From Ctenosaura bakeri (Eukaryota > Chordata > Lepidosauria > Squamata > Iguanidae), in contig CAOLHI010000651.1 of NCBI GenBank assembly GCA_948474755.1, positions 868,001 to 932,000 of the forward strand: a stretch of DNA of 64,000 nucleotides, written 5' to 3'. Numbering within the stretch: the first letter of the stretch is position 1; every line of letters begins with the position of its first letter. Of this stretch, positions 21,658 through 32,445 are shown piece after piece. The notes under the pieces were generated by a model, which saw nothing but the letters and a program-made list of their open reading frames with translations, was not told the DNA's origin and searched no databases. Position numbers and translations under genes: made by a program.

Positions 21658-21796
21658 GGGTAGCCCTATTTAGGGAGGGACATTTAGAATTCTCAGCCAG
21701 GGAGCTCTTTGGCCTCAGTAAACTCCAAACCCCAGAATTCCACAGGATGTTGAAAATGGAATAATAGCACTGTAACAGTGTAGGGCGGAAAGGCCC

Positions 21797-23218
21797 AAAG
21801 TGTAATCTATACTTTAAAGAAGCTATCCACAGTGTTGAACCCTGTCTCTTGACCCTTTCTCCTTGTATCCCTGAGATGGAAGCCCCCAGGAATCCTTCTT
21901 TAGTCAAACTGGGGTACCTGTTTCCTAAAGGGAGACCAAAATAAACCTCCCAGCTGTAAGCAACCCTCAGTGAACAGCAACCCAGCAAATGGTGGCCCAT
22001 ATGTGAACAGAATTTTCTGGTCTTTTTGTTGCAGTTCAGAGGACATGAAGATGACGAGAGGTCTTTTGCTCTTCCCTCCCCTTCCTAGCCATGCTTTACA
22101 GAAGTGACAGGCGAGTGAAGTGTTAAAAACCCAGGCCTTTCCTCTGATCAAATGCCAAACCTTCAGTTCTTTGAATACCTCAGAGCTGAATGCTCTGTTC
22201 TGAATTCCATCTGTTAGTTAAAATTATCAAAATCTATATTACCTAGAAATCAGTGCAAAGGTTGGGAAGAGGAGCAGAGATAAGATAAGGTTCTCCTGTG
22301 TGGCGGTCTTTTCACCTCAGCAGAGCTTTGCTTATATAATGACCGTGCAGAGCAGTAGGTGACCACCTGCCACCGCTGTTATGTAGTGAGTGTGACATTT
22401 TGCTGAATGCATTCTCCTTTCACGTGGCAGCCTAATGTACTCAGTTTGTTGAGAATCCCAGTTCTACTTGTGGAAAAGATAACAGTCCTGGAGGCCAGAA
22501 TACAATCAAAGAGCACTTAAATGGAAAAGTGTGGCTATTCCTTTGCATGAAGACTGGCTGTTGAAGATGCTGGATTTGGCAGAAATGACTAAATTAACTA
22601 TTTTAATTAAAGAAGGATCATTGGTCAAATTTAAACATTATTGTGAAAAATAACCAAATCCCTTAAAGTCAAATCCAAAAATGTGGAGGGCTGATTGTAT
22701 AGTTATTACTAGTAAGTAGTGTGATAATGATAGGTACACTAGAAGAAGTATACTTTGTAGGTTATCTTAGAACCAAAAGTTGGTGAGTTAGTAGTCATTT
22801 ATATGTATTTTTGGCCCCTTCTTAGTTTAGTTGTAGTTTAGTTTAGTTTTGTTTGGATAGTTTGAAATAGGTTAGAAAATATTAGGTTAAATGTTAGAGT
22901 CTGACTGTTTACTGTAGGTCTTTGCAATGGCCTGTATTTTGTTTTATGTAATAGCTAGCATATATACCTGGTGTTGCCCAGGATTTTATTTTCTCATAGA
23001 CAATACTTGTCAGAAAGATTTGAGATCCTGTGTCTCTAATTCCCCAAACTGTCTTATCCAGTAACTATAACTTTTCCCCATATTCCCTGATCCAGTCTGT
23101 ATTCAGAGTTATTAACATGCAGAGGTTGGGTTCCTGAAGGAATACACTGCCCTCCTCCTTGCTGCTAGGCCTCATCTCCATAATAACCAGCCTAGTCAAG
23201 ACAGACACAGTTGACTGA
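21797..23218. other. Repeat-poor DNA, nothing recognised
   Basis: AT-rich sequence with no TIR element, LINE end or convincing exon. A TTTAGTTTAG-rich stretch lies at about 22820-22850. A block at 22960-22990 (ATATATACCTGGTGTTGCCC) resembles a known interspersed repeat end, but I cannot place it. Confidence 0.4.
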
Positions 23219-23343
23219 GGTCCAAGAGTTCTTTGGCTGAGAATTCTAAAGGCCCCTCCCGAAACTGCAAACCCCAGGATTCCAGAGGATGTTGAAAGTG
23301 GAATCATCATGCTATAACAGGCTAGTGCGGAAATGGCCCATAA
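23219..23343. mobile_element. Partial palindromic GGGCC-ended MITE (P5)
   Basis: Only the central loop and right arm remain: AGAGTTCTTTGGCTGAG, GGCCCCTCCCGAAACTGC, GATGTTGAAAGTGGAATC, ending AGTGCGGAAATGGCCC. It shares the CCTCCCGAAACTGCAAACC variant with the copy that hosts L1 no. 2, so the two are a sub-group. Confidence 0.75.
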
Positions 23344-26300
23344 AACAGAACACCACAGCAATACATGGAATGAAATCCCATATACTCAGTACACGTCAAT
23401 GAAAACAATTTTAAGAAGAAAAATACTTAATAGGCAACAGCAGCAGCTAACAACAAGAAGAACAACACATACTTCCATATCCCTGCTACCAGCAAGCCCT
23501 GTGTGAAAGTGGATGTTGGCAGTTGCTACTTTTCTTATTCTGGAAGCACAGCATAGTGTGTCAATCTGAACTTGCCAAAATTCCCTTTTCTGTCCAACTG
23601 GTAAAGGAATAAAAGTCCTATCCTGTATAGTACATGATTAGGCCTTTTTCTCAGTTACACCAGCACCTGATCTTTCACTCCAAGACCTCTAATTCATGGT
23701 CTAAAAAATGCAACAGAATGTTCTGTTTGTTTCCTTTTTGCATGATATTATTTATGCAAGGGGAAATTTTAAGAAAGGCTTCTCACTTACATTCTACAAT
23801 CTGTTCTACTACCTCATTCCAATCCTAGTTCAAGTCCACTCTTGTGTTGGCACTGACTTTTGGGTTGATGAGATTTGTTTGCAAGGCAGGAAAAGGTACA
23901 TGCACAGAGTGGGGAGGGGTTTGATGGTACATTTAAGATGCACTGATTTATTTTAGCATGAGTTTCATGGATTTCAACCTGTTTCTTCAAATACATGAAT
24001 GGAACACAGTCTACATTAAATACATTGCATAGTTGTATGGATTGGATTCTAATGCAAATTGTGACACTTGCCATAAAGCTTCAAAGGACTGTGCAGGTCT
24101 GTCAAGCAACTGGCCTGTTAATATTGAAGTGTCAAAGTAATACGTTCTGCTTATCCAAAATTTAGTTCCTTTGAAGTGAGAGACTCTAAGGACTCTTCTT
24201 TTGCTACATATGCAACTTTGATGATAACCCGTATGTATTAGCATTAGTGTTCAAAGAAACCTTTCTTTCTGTTTTTATCTTTGCTAATGGATTGGAATTT
24301 GTGATTATATCCCAATTCTGTTGTTTCTCTTTCCAATCATCCTTTGCTTTTTTGTTTGTTTGTTCTAGAATAGCTCCCTCAAGGTCTGTGATTGTTTCTC
24401 TGTGGAGATTTAAATATTCTGCCACTGCTTTTTAGGCCTTGCCATTTCTAATGGCAGACATATGTCTGTTCTTATGTAGAGAGTGTTACGTTTGTCCAAC
24501 AGAGAGTTTAGAGAGGCATTTCTGAAAGAGAATAGCATATATCACAGATCAAGTAAATGCTCCTCTGATGTTGCAGGTGACATTATGAGCACCTGCAATA
24601 CTGTTGCCAGAGTAGATGTTGGACAGAATTGGTATCTGGGTTTATAGCAGAGAATTGTCCCTATATTCCAATTGCTGCTGTGTGTTCTGTTTGCAAGTGA
24701 GTAGTTGTTATTGTTGGAGGACTGTCTATAAGTAAATGGAATTTCAGAAGTATAGATTATCAAATGTATTTCCCTATTCTATATAACCATATTTTTTTTA
24801 AAAAAAACCCATATTGTATGGTTATGATATCTTGCCAAATCTTTGGACATCCTCTCTTGCTCTCTTATTATGTACTATCTAGCATGAGGAAGAGTTTTGG
24901 AGCATTCAAAGGATGACACACTTTTATGGTATCTTAATTGGTGCTAATAAAGATATCATCTGGTTGTGAATATTGTTCTTGTTTTTTATATCCTTCTTTG
25001 CTACCATCACTCTAGACAGCTGCTCGTTTGTTTATTTTTTAAACCATGCTGTTAATTTCAAGGAAGAATCTTCGTCTGACAAGTATCTCCTTATTATATA
25101 TCCATTAAAAACTATGTAGACCTGCCCAGGTGAGGCGCAGTAATGTTACTAATGGAAGCCATTTGCGTTGTAATGATCAGGAGTGATAGCTAACAAATCC
25201 TGAGTTCCCATCTTACTTTAGGCACTAGGAATCCTTAAAGAAGCAAGAGTCAGCCTCATCTCTACCTATCCTGATCTGCAAGATGGGTACAATATTCCTG
25301 GCTTATTTCCTAGGGTTACTGTAAAGGATTATTAAGATGGTGTATGTGCAAAAGCTAATTGAAAACTCAACAGAGACAAAAAGAAAATGGTGCTGCTGTT
25401 AAGTCCCACTTAGACCCAGTAGTAGTTCATGGGACCTCCTTACTTAACATTGATGTAGAAAAAGAAAGAAACTGTGTGCACAAGTTCAGCACATGTTGAG
25501 GACATGCTCAGATCATTCCCTTTTAAATGCTGTTCTTACGGCAGGAGTTTGAAGGCCTTGAGCTGCATTTCTCACAGCTTCCAGGGTTGGATGGAACCAG
25601 TGAGGCCTGACTCAAATTAAGCCTTGGAATGAATGCTTGGTAAAATATCAAACAGAGCCACTGTAACTTGCAAGGGGAATTGGCAAACTTTTTTTTTTTG
25701 GAGGAGTTTCCACAAGGGGTGGAGGGGAGGGACCAAGAGCGCTAATATTTAATCATGATTGTGGACATTTGTCAAAATGTTACATCATCCACTTGCTGAT
25801 TCCAGATGCTTAAAAAAGCCTTTGCCCTCAGAGCTGACTTGTGTCCAAGAGTTAAAATAAGATTAACAGTGTGGTGAGTTCTTGGGGGACATGCCCTGCA
25901 AGGCAAGCACTAAATAAGGTTCCCTCTGCCCTACATAGTGACTCTGAGTTGGCTAGCATCCTGGGCAAAGGTTACAGAGCATTACTGCACTCCATGGCAG
26001 ACTAGATGCCAGACCATAAGTCAAAGATCAGCCAGTCAGCAGCTGGGAGGATGGACATCGTGTGAAGCCAGAAGCAAAAAGCTACAATATGTATTCTAGC
26101 AGAATTGCCTGGTTTCTAACAAATCTGTGGTGGGGCAATAATCTAGATTTTGAAGTAATGAGTTGAGGCCAGCTCAAAGGTCAGAATAATGTGCAAGTTT
26201 TTAAGATTTATAGATTCTTCATTAGGTGATTGTGTTAAAAATACACATACACACATGCATGCACAGATTCACAGTGGCTAAATTCAGGAGTGGGGAGCTC

Positions 26301-26384
26301 GTGGTGTTGAAGTTACAAAGCTTGCATATTTAGCCTTAAAATGAAATAGGAGAGTATGCTTTCCAGATTAAGGCAAATAGTAGG
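23344..26384. other. Repeat-poor DNA, nothing recognised
   Basis: Three kilobases of AT-rich sequence with no element I can identify. A minus frame at 24204-24425 (73 codons, rich in Asn, Lys and Glu) has no family motif. Being repeat-poor, this is one of the better places to look for conserved non-coding sequence by alignment. Confidence 0.45.
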
Positions 26385-26878
26385 TCAACTCTGTTCTGCT
26401 TTGGTCAGACCACACCTGGAATATTGTGTCCAGCTCTGGGCACCACAGTTCAAGAAGGATATTAAGAAGCTGGACCATGTCTAGACATGGGCAACTAAGA
26501 TGATCAAAGTTCTACAAACCAAGCTTTCTGAGGAGCGATTTAGGGAGTTGAGTACGCTTAGCTTGGAGAAGAGAAGACTGAAAGTAAACAGAATAGCTAA
26601 CTGTACACATCTCAAGAATATCATATAGCAGATGGAGCCAGCTTATGTTCTGCTGCTCCAGAAACTAGAACGTGAAACAATGGGTACAAATTACAAGAGA
26701 AAAGATTTCACTTAAACATTAAGAAGAGCTTCTTTATGTAAGATCAGTTCAACAGTGGAATAGAAAGATGGTTGACTGTCTTTAGAAGTCTTTAAATGAA
26801 AGTTGGACTTTTCAGGAGTGGCTTATTCCTGCATACTAGGGAGTTGGGCTTCTCTTCCAGCTCTAAGATTCTATGACA
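26385..26878 (+). mobile_element. CR1 LINE fragment, degenerate
   Basis: TCTGTTCTGCTTTGGTCAGA, CACACCTGGAATATTGTGTC, CAGCTCTGGGCACCACAG, TTCAAGAAGGATATT and GGAGAAGAGAAGACTG follow the CR1 ORF2 C-terminal order ([18 protein letters not shown] type). It ends near TTCTATGA at 26866-26877. Internal deletions and stops show it is older than the CR1 at 30548. Confidence 0.85.
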
Positions 26879-29243
26879 AACGTTTATATCAGACACTTAA
26901 ATTAGGCTCTACCATGTGATAAACGCCCTCAGGTCTGGACTAAGGTTGCCAGGTAAGCAGGATCCCATTCCCTGACATTTCAGCCCAAAATCTGAGGTTG
27001 AGGTAGCATTTCTTGGCATATCCCACAGGTGAAGCAGGGAATTATTGAGAGTTGCTTCTGAGCCAGTTGGAGACTGGGAATGAGAGGAATCCAGGTGAAA
27101 GCTAAATAACCAGGTAATATGGTAGCCCAGGGCTGGGAGAACCCCCATTTTAAGCAGATATGAGGTTGTCAAAATACATCCAGCAATTGCACCAGTTGAC
27201 ACAATTCCTGCTCTGTAACTTCACCTACAATATATATGACATGTGGGAAGTTTTTCTAGGCCCTACATGCTTTAGGGCTTGTATAAGTCTCTCCACCAGC
27301 CTTTGGGGGTTTTTATTCTTAGGGCTAACATCACTGTTGCCAGGCCTTGTGCATTCAGAAAGTTGTGAATTGTGATGATGGTACTTTTCTCTCTGCCTTT
27401 CCCCAAACACCAGTATGAAGCTACGGTATGTATTTTAGAGTGCATGTGGCTACCATCGGTCTCCCCTGCCTCCTCCCCCATCCTTTGGTTTTTGGTATGC
27501 CAACACTGTACATTCACAAAGCACAAAACAGCTTTGGGCTGAGCCACAAGGCCCTTGCACCAGCTGGGAAGGGGGGAAGATTGGTGTCCAAATTTTAAAG
27601 CCACACCACACACAGGAATCAAACTCTCTTCTCCTCTGATGTTCCTTGCTCTGAGATCTGAGTCTGAGGACCTGGGACAGCACAGCAGTTTCTTGAGGTT
27701 TCAGCCAATGAGAGCTGGCAAACCTAGACTCTGCCGTTGGAACAAAGAAATAGTGGTTGATCCTCTATTTCTGAAATATAAAAAGAGCTGTTCCTTGGAA
27801 CTCTGTTTGTCTTCAGGCAAAACACATGGGTTCTGTGGAAAGGGGAAACAGAAGTAGAATGAAACTAGATAGCTTTTATATTAACAAAGCTGGACATAAT
27901 TTTAGATGGTGTAATAAGTTCTTTGAAAAATCAATAGAAGCCAAATTAGTAGCTTCACCTCATAACTGAGGGGACAAACAGGAAATATAATCTAGCTTCT
28001 GGTGATATAAAATCCTCTTCTCCCAGCATAGGACAAATGCCTAAAATCATTTAGGGGTATTTTCTGACCTGACCTGTATATTACAGCATACGCAAGTGTC
28101 CCGTGTCCAAAGGATTGTTCCAAATAAACACTAGAGCCAGAAAAACAAAAAGTGGAAGGAAAGTGAAATAAATCAGACAAAATAAAATAAAACAAGACTA
28201 ACAGTTCTTGCAGTCTGGGGTATTTCCTGACCCCAATGAATTCCAACATCCCAGCAATGGAAGAAATTTTAATTTCCCCTGAATGGGGCCAACATGCTAA
28301 GAACAGGGGTCTATTACTTCTGCTCTGCTGTATCGTAATTTGCCAAAAAATGGCATGGAAGAGTTTAGGGTGTTTTTCCCCCAATTGCTGAGACAAAAAG
28401 GATACCTAAATGGGTAAAAATAAATCGATTTGTTGGAACATGTTTGTTCCAGCCACATTTTGTTTGCAATCTTCAAGTGAGAACACCACAGACTATCAAT
28501 ATTTTACATCTAGTTTTTGCGGATTGGTCAACAAAATGTGCACTGCAGGACTAAAATGCCCCATTCCAGTGCATGATGGTTAATGTACTACTGAGTTTTT
28601 TAGCTGATGATTTTGTTGCGACAGGCTAACTTGGCTACCTCGCTGCTGCCAAACTTTTATGCATAAGTATCTGAGAGTAAACTCCACTGATCTACCGTGA
28701 CATTATTTTTTCTTGGTGGTGGAATTGCATGCTTCTATGAAGAAAGAGGCTACACTAATAGCAGCTTTGTTACTGGTTATTACATAGGTTGAGGGTTGCC
28801 AGATCTCAGGGCTGGTCCAGAATTTCTAGTTTTCCTGGTTCATCTCTAGGCAGAAGATGAGGATTCAGTTTCCTAGTTTTGGTAGGCTCAACTCTGGCTG
28901 AAAGGCTTGTGTGCAGATCTCCAGCTCAGCAAGCAAAGCAGCAGCAGCTTCCTACAATTTACACGGCTTAATTCATTTGCTGCTTCAGCTTAAAACAATT
29001 CTTTGGGCAGGGGTGGTAGTGGTGGTCTCTGTATTTACTGAATTAACTTCCTCCTTCCTTCCCAGTCATTACAGCATTAGGGGTCACTCTCTACTCTGCA
29101 TTGCATTCACCAGATTGCTAGAACCAAGAAGACTAGGTTAAATGTTCCTTATCTTGCCTTCCAAAGTAAGTGAGAAGGACTAATATCCCCTCATTTCACC
29201 TTGACCTGGTGATAGATAACTTTAGCTAATATTCCTGTCTTTA
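26879..29243. other. Mostly unrecognised DNA
   Basis: Segments around 26942-27010 and 28795-28880 begin with GGTTGCCAG and resemble the GGGTTGCCAACCTCCAGG type of squamate repeat, very degraded. Open frames of 97-134 codons near 26909, 27272 and 27992 overlap on both strands without motifs. Confidence 0.4.
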
Positions 29244-29643
29244 CAGTGAACTCTCACAAAAGTGAAAAAACTGTGAATAACTCTACCTGTGCTTCCCCTC
29301 ACTCCTTCCTGTGCTTCCCACTCCCACTCCCTCCTCACCTCCACTTCCTTTGCCTTTTGCCCAGGTATGCCTTCTTTCCTTTTCCACACCTGGGCAAAAG
29401 GCAAGGAAATGGGAATTGCTTTTTGTCTGGGTGTGGAGAAGGAAATCTGGTGCACCTAGGTAAAAGGAAAAGGAACGAGGAGGGGAAGGCATCTCCATGT
29501 GCAGTGTTCCACCTCCCATTCCCTTGCCATTTGCCTGGGTGTGGAGAATTAAGGCACAGCATACCAAAGAAAAAGGCAAGGGAATGGGAGGATGGGAACA
29601 AGGGAGCATGTGTGTGCCTTGTGAATAATCAAATTTGTGGAAG

Positions 29644-30525
29644 TGTTATCACGGTTATGATATGTCTGGTGAGAGCACTAGATATCCTTTTGATATCAAA
29701 TAATTTGGCCTTTGCTTGACCTTTCTCTGCTACCCTACTCCACATGTTTGCAGAGGTCCCCTGGACAAGCACGTAAGGGCGTGGCCGTTAATGGTTGTAC
29801 ATTCCAAAACCCCATTCAGGTAGGCAATTTAAGCCTCTCCGTTGCTTTAGGGAAAAACCTCCCTGCAAACTGGCTCTGCTCGGCGTGCACACACAATACC
29901 ATGCAGCCAAGAGCCAAGCCATTTCTTTATATCAGGCTATTAACAAACTAGCCACGCTATTGTCTTAAGTGCTAAACCCATCATGCAATATCTGACCTTT
30001 TCCAACTCCTTTGTCCAACTCCAAATTTCCTTTGTTTTCACCAAGAATAACATAGCCTGTAGGTAAAATCCATGCTATAAAAGGTCCCCTTTTCCAAGTC
30101 CTCCTCGGATTCCTTGGACTACTTTGGACTTCCATCCCACCTTGCTGCAGGTTTGTCTAAGGAGCTCCCCTCAGCCAGCCATGCTGAGCTTTCTTCCCCA
30201 GAACCCCATCTTTCTCTCCAGGACTACAAGACCAGGTGTCGTATTACCCATTCCCAAGCTCTCTATTTCTGTTTCCAAGTTAGCTAGTGTGTATGTTGTT
30301 TTATTTGCTGTTTATCTTTCAATAAAACTGTTATTTTTGCTACTTTTAAAACTTGTTGCGCTACGCTCTCTGACCTGAAGCCATAGACATAGAGTTAAAG
30401 ATCCTTGCCAAAGTTACCCTGCCTCTCGTTTAACTGAGAGAGTGCTCGAGTTAAAGTCCCCCAACTTGCATTTTTATTTGGTTATTTGGGCGCCCCTCCC
30501 GGGACCCCGAACATACAGGGTAACA
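29644..30525 (+). mobile_element. Solo LTR of an endogenous retrovirus-like element, copy 1
   Basis: An 882-bp unit with TGTTA at the start and TAACA at the end, the inverted TG..CA ends of LTRs. It contains TATAAAAG at 30076-30083 and AATAAA at 30321-30326, giving U3-R-U5 order on the plus strand, and a GC-rich CGCCCCTCCCGGGACCC near the U5 end. Flanks GAAG (29640-29643) and AAAG (30526-30529) fit a 4-bp duplication with one change. No internal gag/pol region follows; a solo LTR left by recombination is the simplest reading. A sister copy is at 44500. The 4-bp duplication favours a gammaretrovirus-like (class I) element, though Gypsy is not excluded. Confidence 0.85.
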
Positions 30526-30547
30526 AAAGTCAAACTCACAAACATGG

Positions 30548-31535
30548 CAGCTTTTTATCCTGGAGAAAAGTGACTAGTGGGGTGCCACAGGATTCTGCCT
30601 TGGGCCCAGTTCTATTCAACATCTTCATTGATGACTTGGATGAAGGAGTGGAGAGCATGCTGATCAAATCAGGTGACACCAAATTGGGAGGGGTTGCTAA
30701 TACCCAGAGGACAGGATCAAATTTCAAAATGACCTTGACAGATTGGAGAGCTGAGCCAAAGCTAGCAAAATGAATTTCAACAGAGAGAAATGTAAATTCC
30801 TACACTTAGGCAGAAAAATTGGAATGCACAAATGTAGGATGGGGGACACGTGGCTGGATAGCAGTACATGTGAAAGGGATCTAGGAATCTTGGTAGATCA
30901 AAAGCTGAACATGAGTCAGCAGTGTGATGCGGCAGCCAAGAAAGCCAACACAATCCTTGGTTGCATCTATAGGAGTATGGTGTCTAGATCAAGGGAGGTA
31001 ATGGTACCACTCTATTCTGCATTGGTTAGGCCTCATTTGGAATAGTGTGTCCAGTTCTGGGCACCTCAGTTCAAGAAGGATATTGACAAGCTGGAATGTA
31101 TCCAGAGGAGGGCGACCAAAATGGTGAAAGGTCTGGAAGCCATGCCCTATGAGAAACGGCTTAGGGAGCTGGGTGTGTTTAGTCTGCAGAAGAGAAGGTT
31201 AAGAAGGGAGATGACAGCCATGTTTAAATATTTGAATGGATGTCATGTCGAGGAGGGAGCAGGCTTGTTTTCTGCTGCTCCGTAGACTAGGACAAGGAGC
31301 AATGGATTCAAGTTGCAGGAAAGGAGATTCCACTTGAACCTCAGGCTCATCAGAGCTGTCTGGCAGTGGAATATGCTGCCTTGGAGTGTGGTAGAGTCTC
31401 CTTCTTTGGAGGTTTTTAAGCAGAGGTTGGATGGCCACCTGTTGGGAATGCTCTGTGTGTGTTCCTGCATAGCAGGGAGGTGGACTGGATTGCCCCTGTG
31501 GTCTCTTCCAACTCTATGATTCTATGATTCTATGA
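30548..31535 (+). mobile_element. CR1 LINE, ~1 kb 3' portion
   Basis: Inserted in the Tigger-like MITE between CAAACATGG and GGGAGGACTG. It runs from the RT region to a terminal array of ATTCTATG units (about 31516-31535), the CR1 3' hallmark. Longest CR1 in the window, and 5'-truncated as usual. Confidence 0.92.
30561..31520 (+). pseudogene. CR1 ORF2 C-terminal half, broken
   Basis: CR1 ORF2 encodes an endonuclease and reverse transcriptase; only the end of the RT and the C-terminal region survive. Motifs in order: [23 protein letters not shown]; a segment where the FADD-type catalytic box should stand, now reading [47 protein letters not shown] followed by a stop at 31044 before [27 protein letters not shown] followed by a stop; and FKQRLDGHLLGML near the end. 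A frame change near 30770 and at least two stops make it a pseudogene. Confidence 0.9.
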
Positions 31536-31649
31536 GGGAGGACTGTATTTCTAAACAAGAAAATATGTTCCCCATCCCTCCCCTCTCAATCTCTGTTTTT
31601 AAATCATAAACTGTGAGCAACTGTGATTGGTACTTAATCCGTAATGTTT

Positions 31650-31737
31650 GATGATATAGCCAGGCACCATCTCTAGATCCCAAGTTTTTGACCTGGGAAC
31701 CTCAGGCCCTGGAACAATCCTGAATTGGCAACCCTCC
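31650..31737 (-). repeat. GGGTTGCCAAT-type repeat fragment
   Basis: The minus strand begins GGAGGGTTGCCAATTCAGG, then TTCCAGGGCC and TGGGATCTAGAGATGG. It resembles the GTTGCCAACCTCCAGG...CTGGAGAT family of squamates, heavily diverged. Confidence 0.35.
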
Positions 31738-31740
31738 AGA

Positions 31741-32130
31741 GGCCATTTCCACGTAACAACACTCTTCTGTGTTGTTGCGCTGGAAATCTGGGTCTGGATG
31801 GGAGCCCATCAGCAACACTCCCTTCTGCACCTGCTTGCTCCCTGAGGAAGGAAGTGGGATAGCCCTGCCCCTTCCTTCTGCAGCACAGCCGTGTACTTCC
31901 ATTGCTGCACTGTGGCAGGAAGCATTGCAATCACACTGCTGCGGCTTCCACACAATGGTAAGTATGGGACTGCTGCATAATGGGAGGTGTAAAATTGATT
32001 TTTTTCCATTTTTCAAATACCACGTGAGTGCAAAGCTTTGTGACGGGATGATGATGACATTGTGTAGCATGACCTGTGACAGCTGCCATCCACTGGAGAA
32101 GCAGCTCAGTGACGTCATGTGGAAATGGCC
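31741..32130. mobile_element. GGGCC-ended GC-rich TIR element, copy H1
   Basis: Left end GGCCATTTCCACGTAAC, right end GTCATGTGGAAATGGCC, giving ~16-bp near-perfect inverted ends on a 390-bp element. Flanks AGA (31738-31740) and ATA (32131-32133) fit a 3-bp duplication with one change. The interior is GC-richer than its surroundings and partly self-complementary (GCTGCACTGTGGCAGGAAGC; AAGCAGCTCAGTGACGTCA). No transposase. The 121-, 138- and 91-codon frames across it are on both strands and are not genes. Confidence 0.8.
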
Positions 32131-32428
32131 ATAAGTTCAGCTTTAAGAATACACTGAACTTTAAACAGGAATCCTCACATGAAAGGGGGAAGGGTACACT
32201 TGTCAAGGGCTGTGGATCCAGAGGGTCTTAGACATCCAAAGGGGCCTAGAAGTCAAGAGACTCAAGCTCTCACCTCCCCATTGCTATGAGGAAAAAAATG
32301 GAGGATCACTGGTAGAGTCTTCCTGAGAGGAGATCAGCTCTTGTGAGGTTTGCTGGAGCCCATTATAAAGACTGTGGACCGCCTGGCCCCTCCCGAAACT
32401 GCAAACCACAGGATTTCATAGGATGTTG

Positions 32429-32445
32429 AAAGTGGAATCATGGTG
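32429..32445. repeat. Left TSD of L1 no. 2
   Basis: AAAGTGGAATCATGGTG, repeated exactly at 36781-36797. It is part of the MITE arm, so target and element are unambiguous. Confidence 0.95.

Larger units (their letters stand above)
21000..21667 (-). mobile_element. L2-like LINE, 5'-truncated 3' end
   Basis: The minus strand carries the C-terminal end of an L2-clade LINE followed by a 3' UTR with TTAATTGTTGTGTGTTTTAG and GGGGTTGGTT. The tail is GGAGAGGCAGGATAGAAATAAA plus (GAT)n. The same 3' UTR occurs on the plus strand at 63680-63916, so both copies belong to one family. It is inserted into MITE P4 and is younger than it. Confidence 0.85.
20956..21796. mobile_element. Palindromic GGGCC-ended MITE, copy P4, split by an L2-like LINE
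   Basis: Left remnant 20956-20998 (GGACCTTTCTGCACTACCC, then TTATAGTGCTATTGTTCCAC). Right remnant from about 21667 to 21796 (TTTAGGGAGGGACATTTAG, ending GTAGGGCGGAAAGGCCC). Both sides carry AAA (20953-20955, 21797-21799), a clean 3-bp duplication. The ~40 bp of the left arm expected between the remnants are absent, so the LINE insertion was accompanied by a deletion or later loss. Confidence 0.85.
29244..31545. mobile_element. Tigger-like MITE, copy 1, split by solo LTR and CR1
   Basis: Left end after TA (29242-29243) reads CAGTGAACTCTCACAAAAGT. The right end, just after the CR1, reads GAGGGAGGACTG followed by TA (31546-31547). The intact copy at 44009-44437 has the same order (CTCTCACAAAAGT, the TTGCCTGGG-rich interior, AATAATCAAATT, AAAGTCAAACTTGC, GGAGGGAGGGCTG). 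So 29244-29643, 30526-30547 and 31536-31545 are one element cut by two later insertions. TA duplication and CAGT(C)..CCTC ends suggest the Tc1/mariner-pogo (Tigger) group. No transposase. Confidence 0.8.

Noticed and set aside
24204..24425. 73-codon minus frame rich in Asn, Lys and Glu
   Set aside because: Looks protein-like by composition but has no recognisable family motif, no splice context and no neighbours supporting a gene.
29246..29719. 157-codon plus frame, with 108- and 88-codon minus frames opposite
   Set aside because: Arises from inverted CCTTTGCC/GGCAAAGG-type blocks of the Tigger-like MITE and continues into the LTR; mirror frames on both strands.
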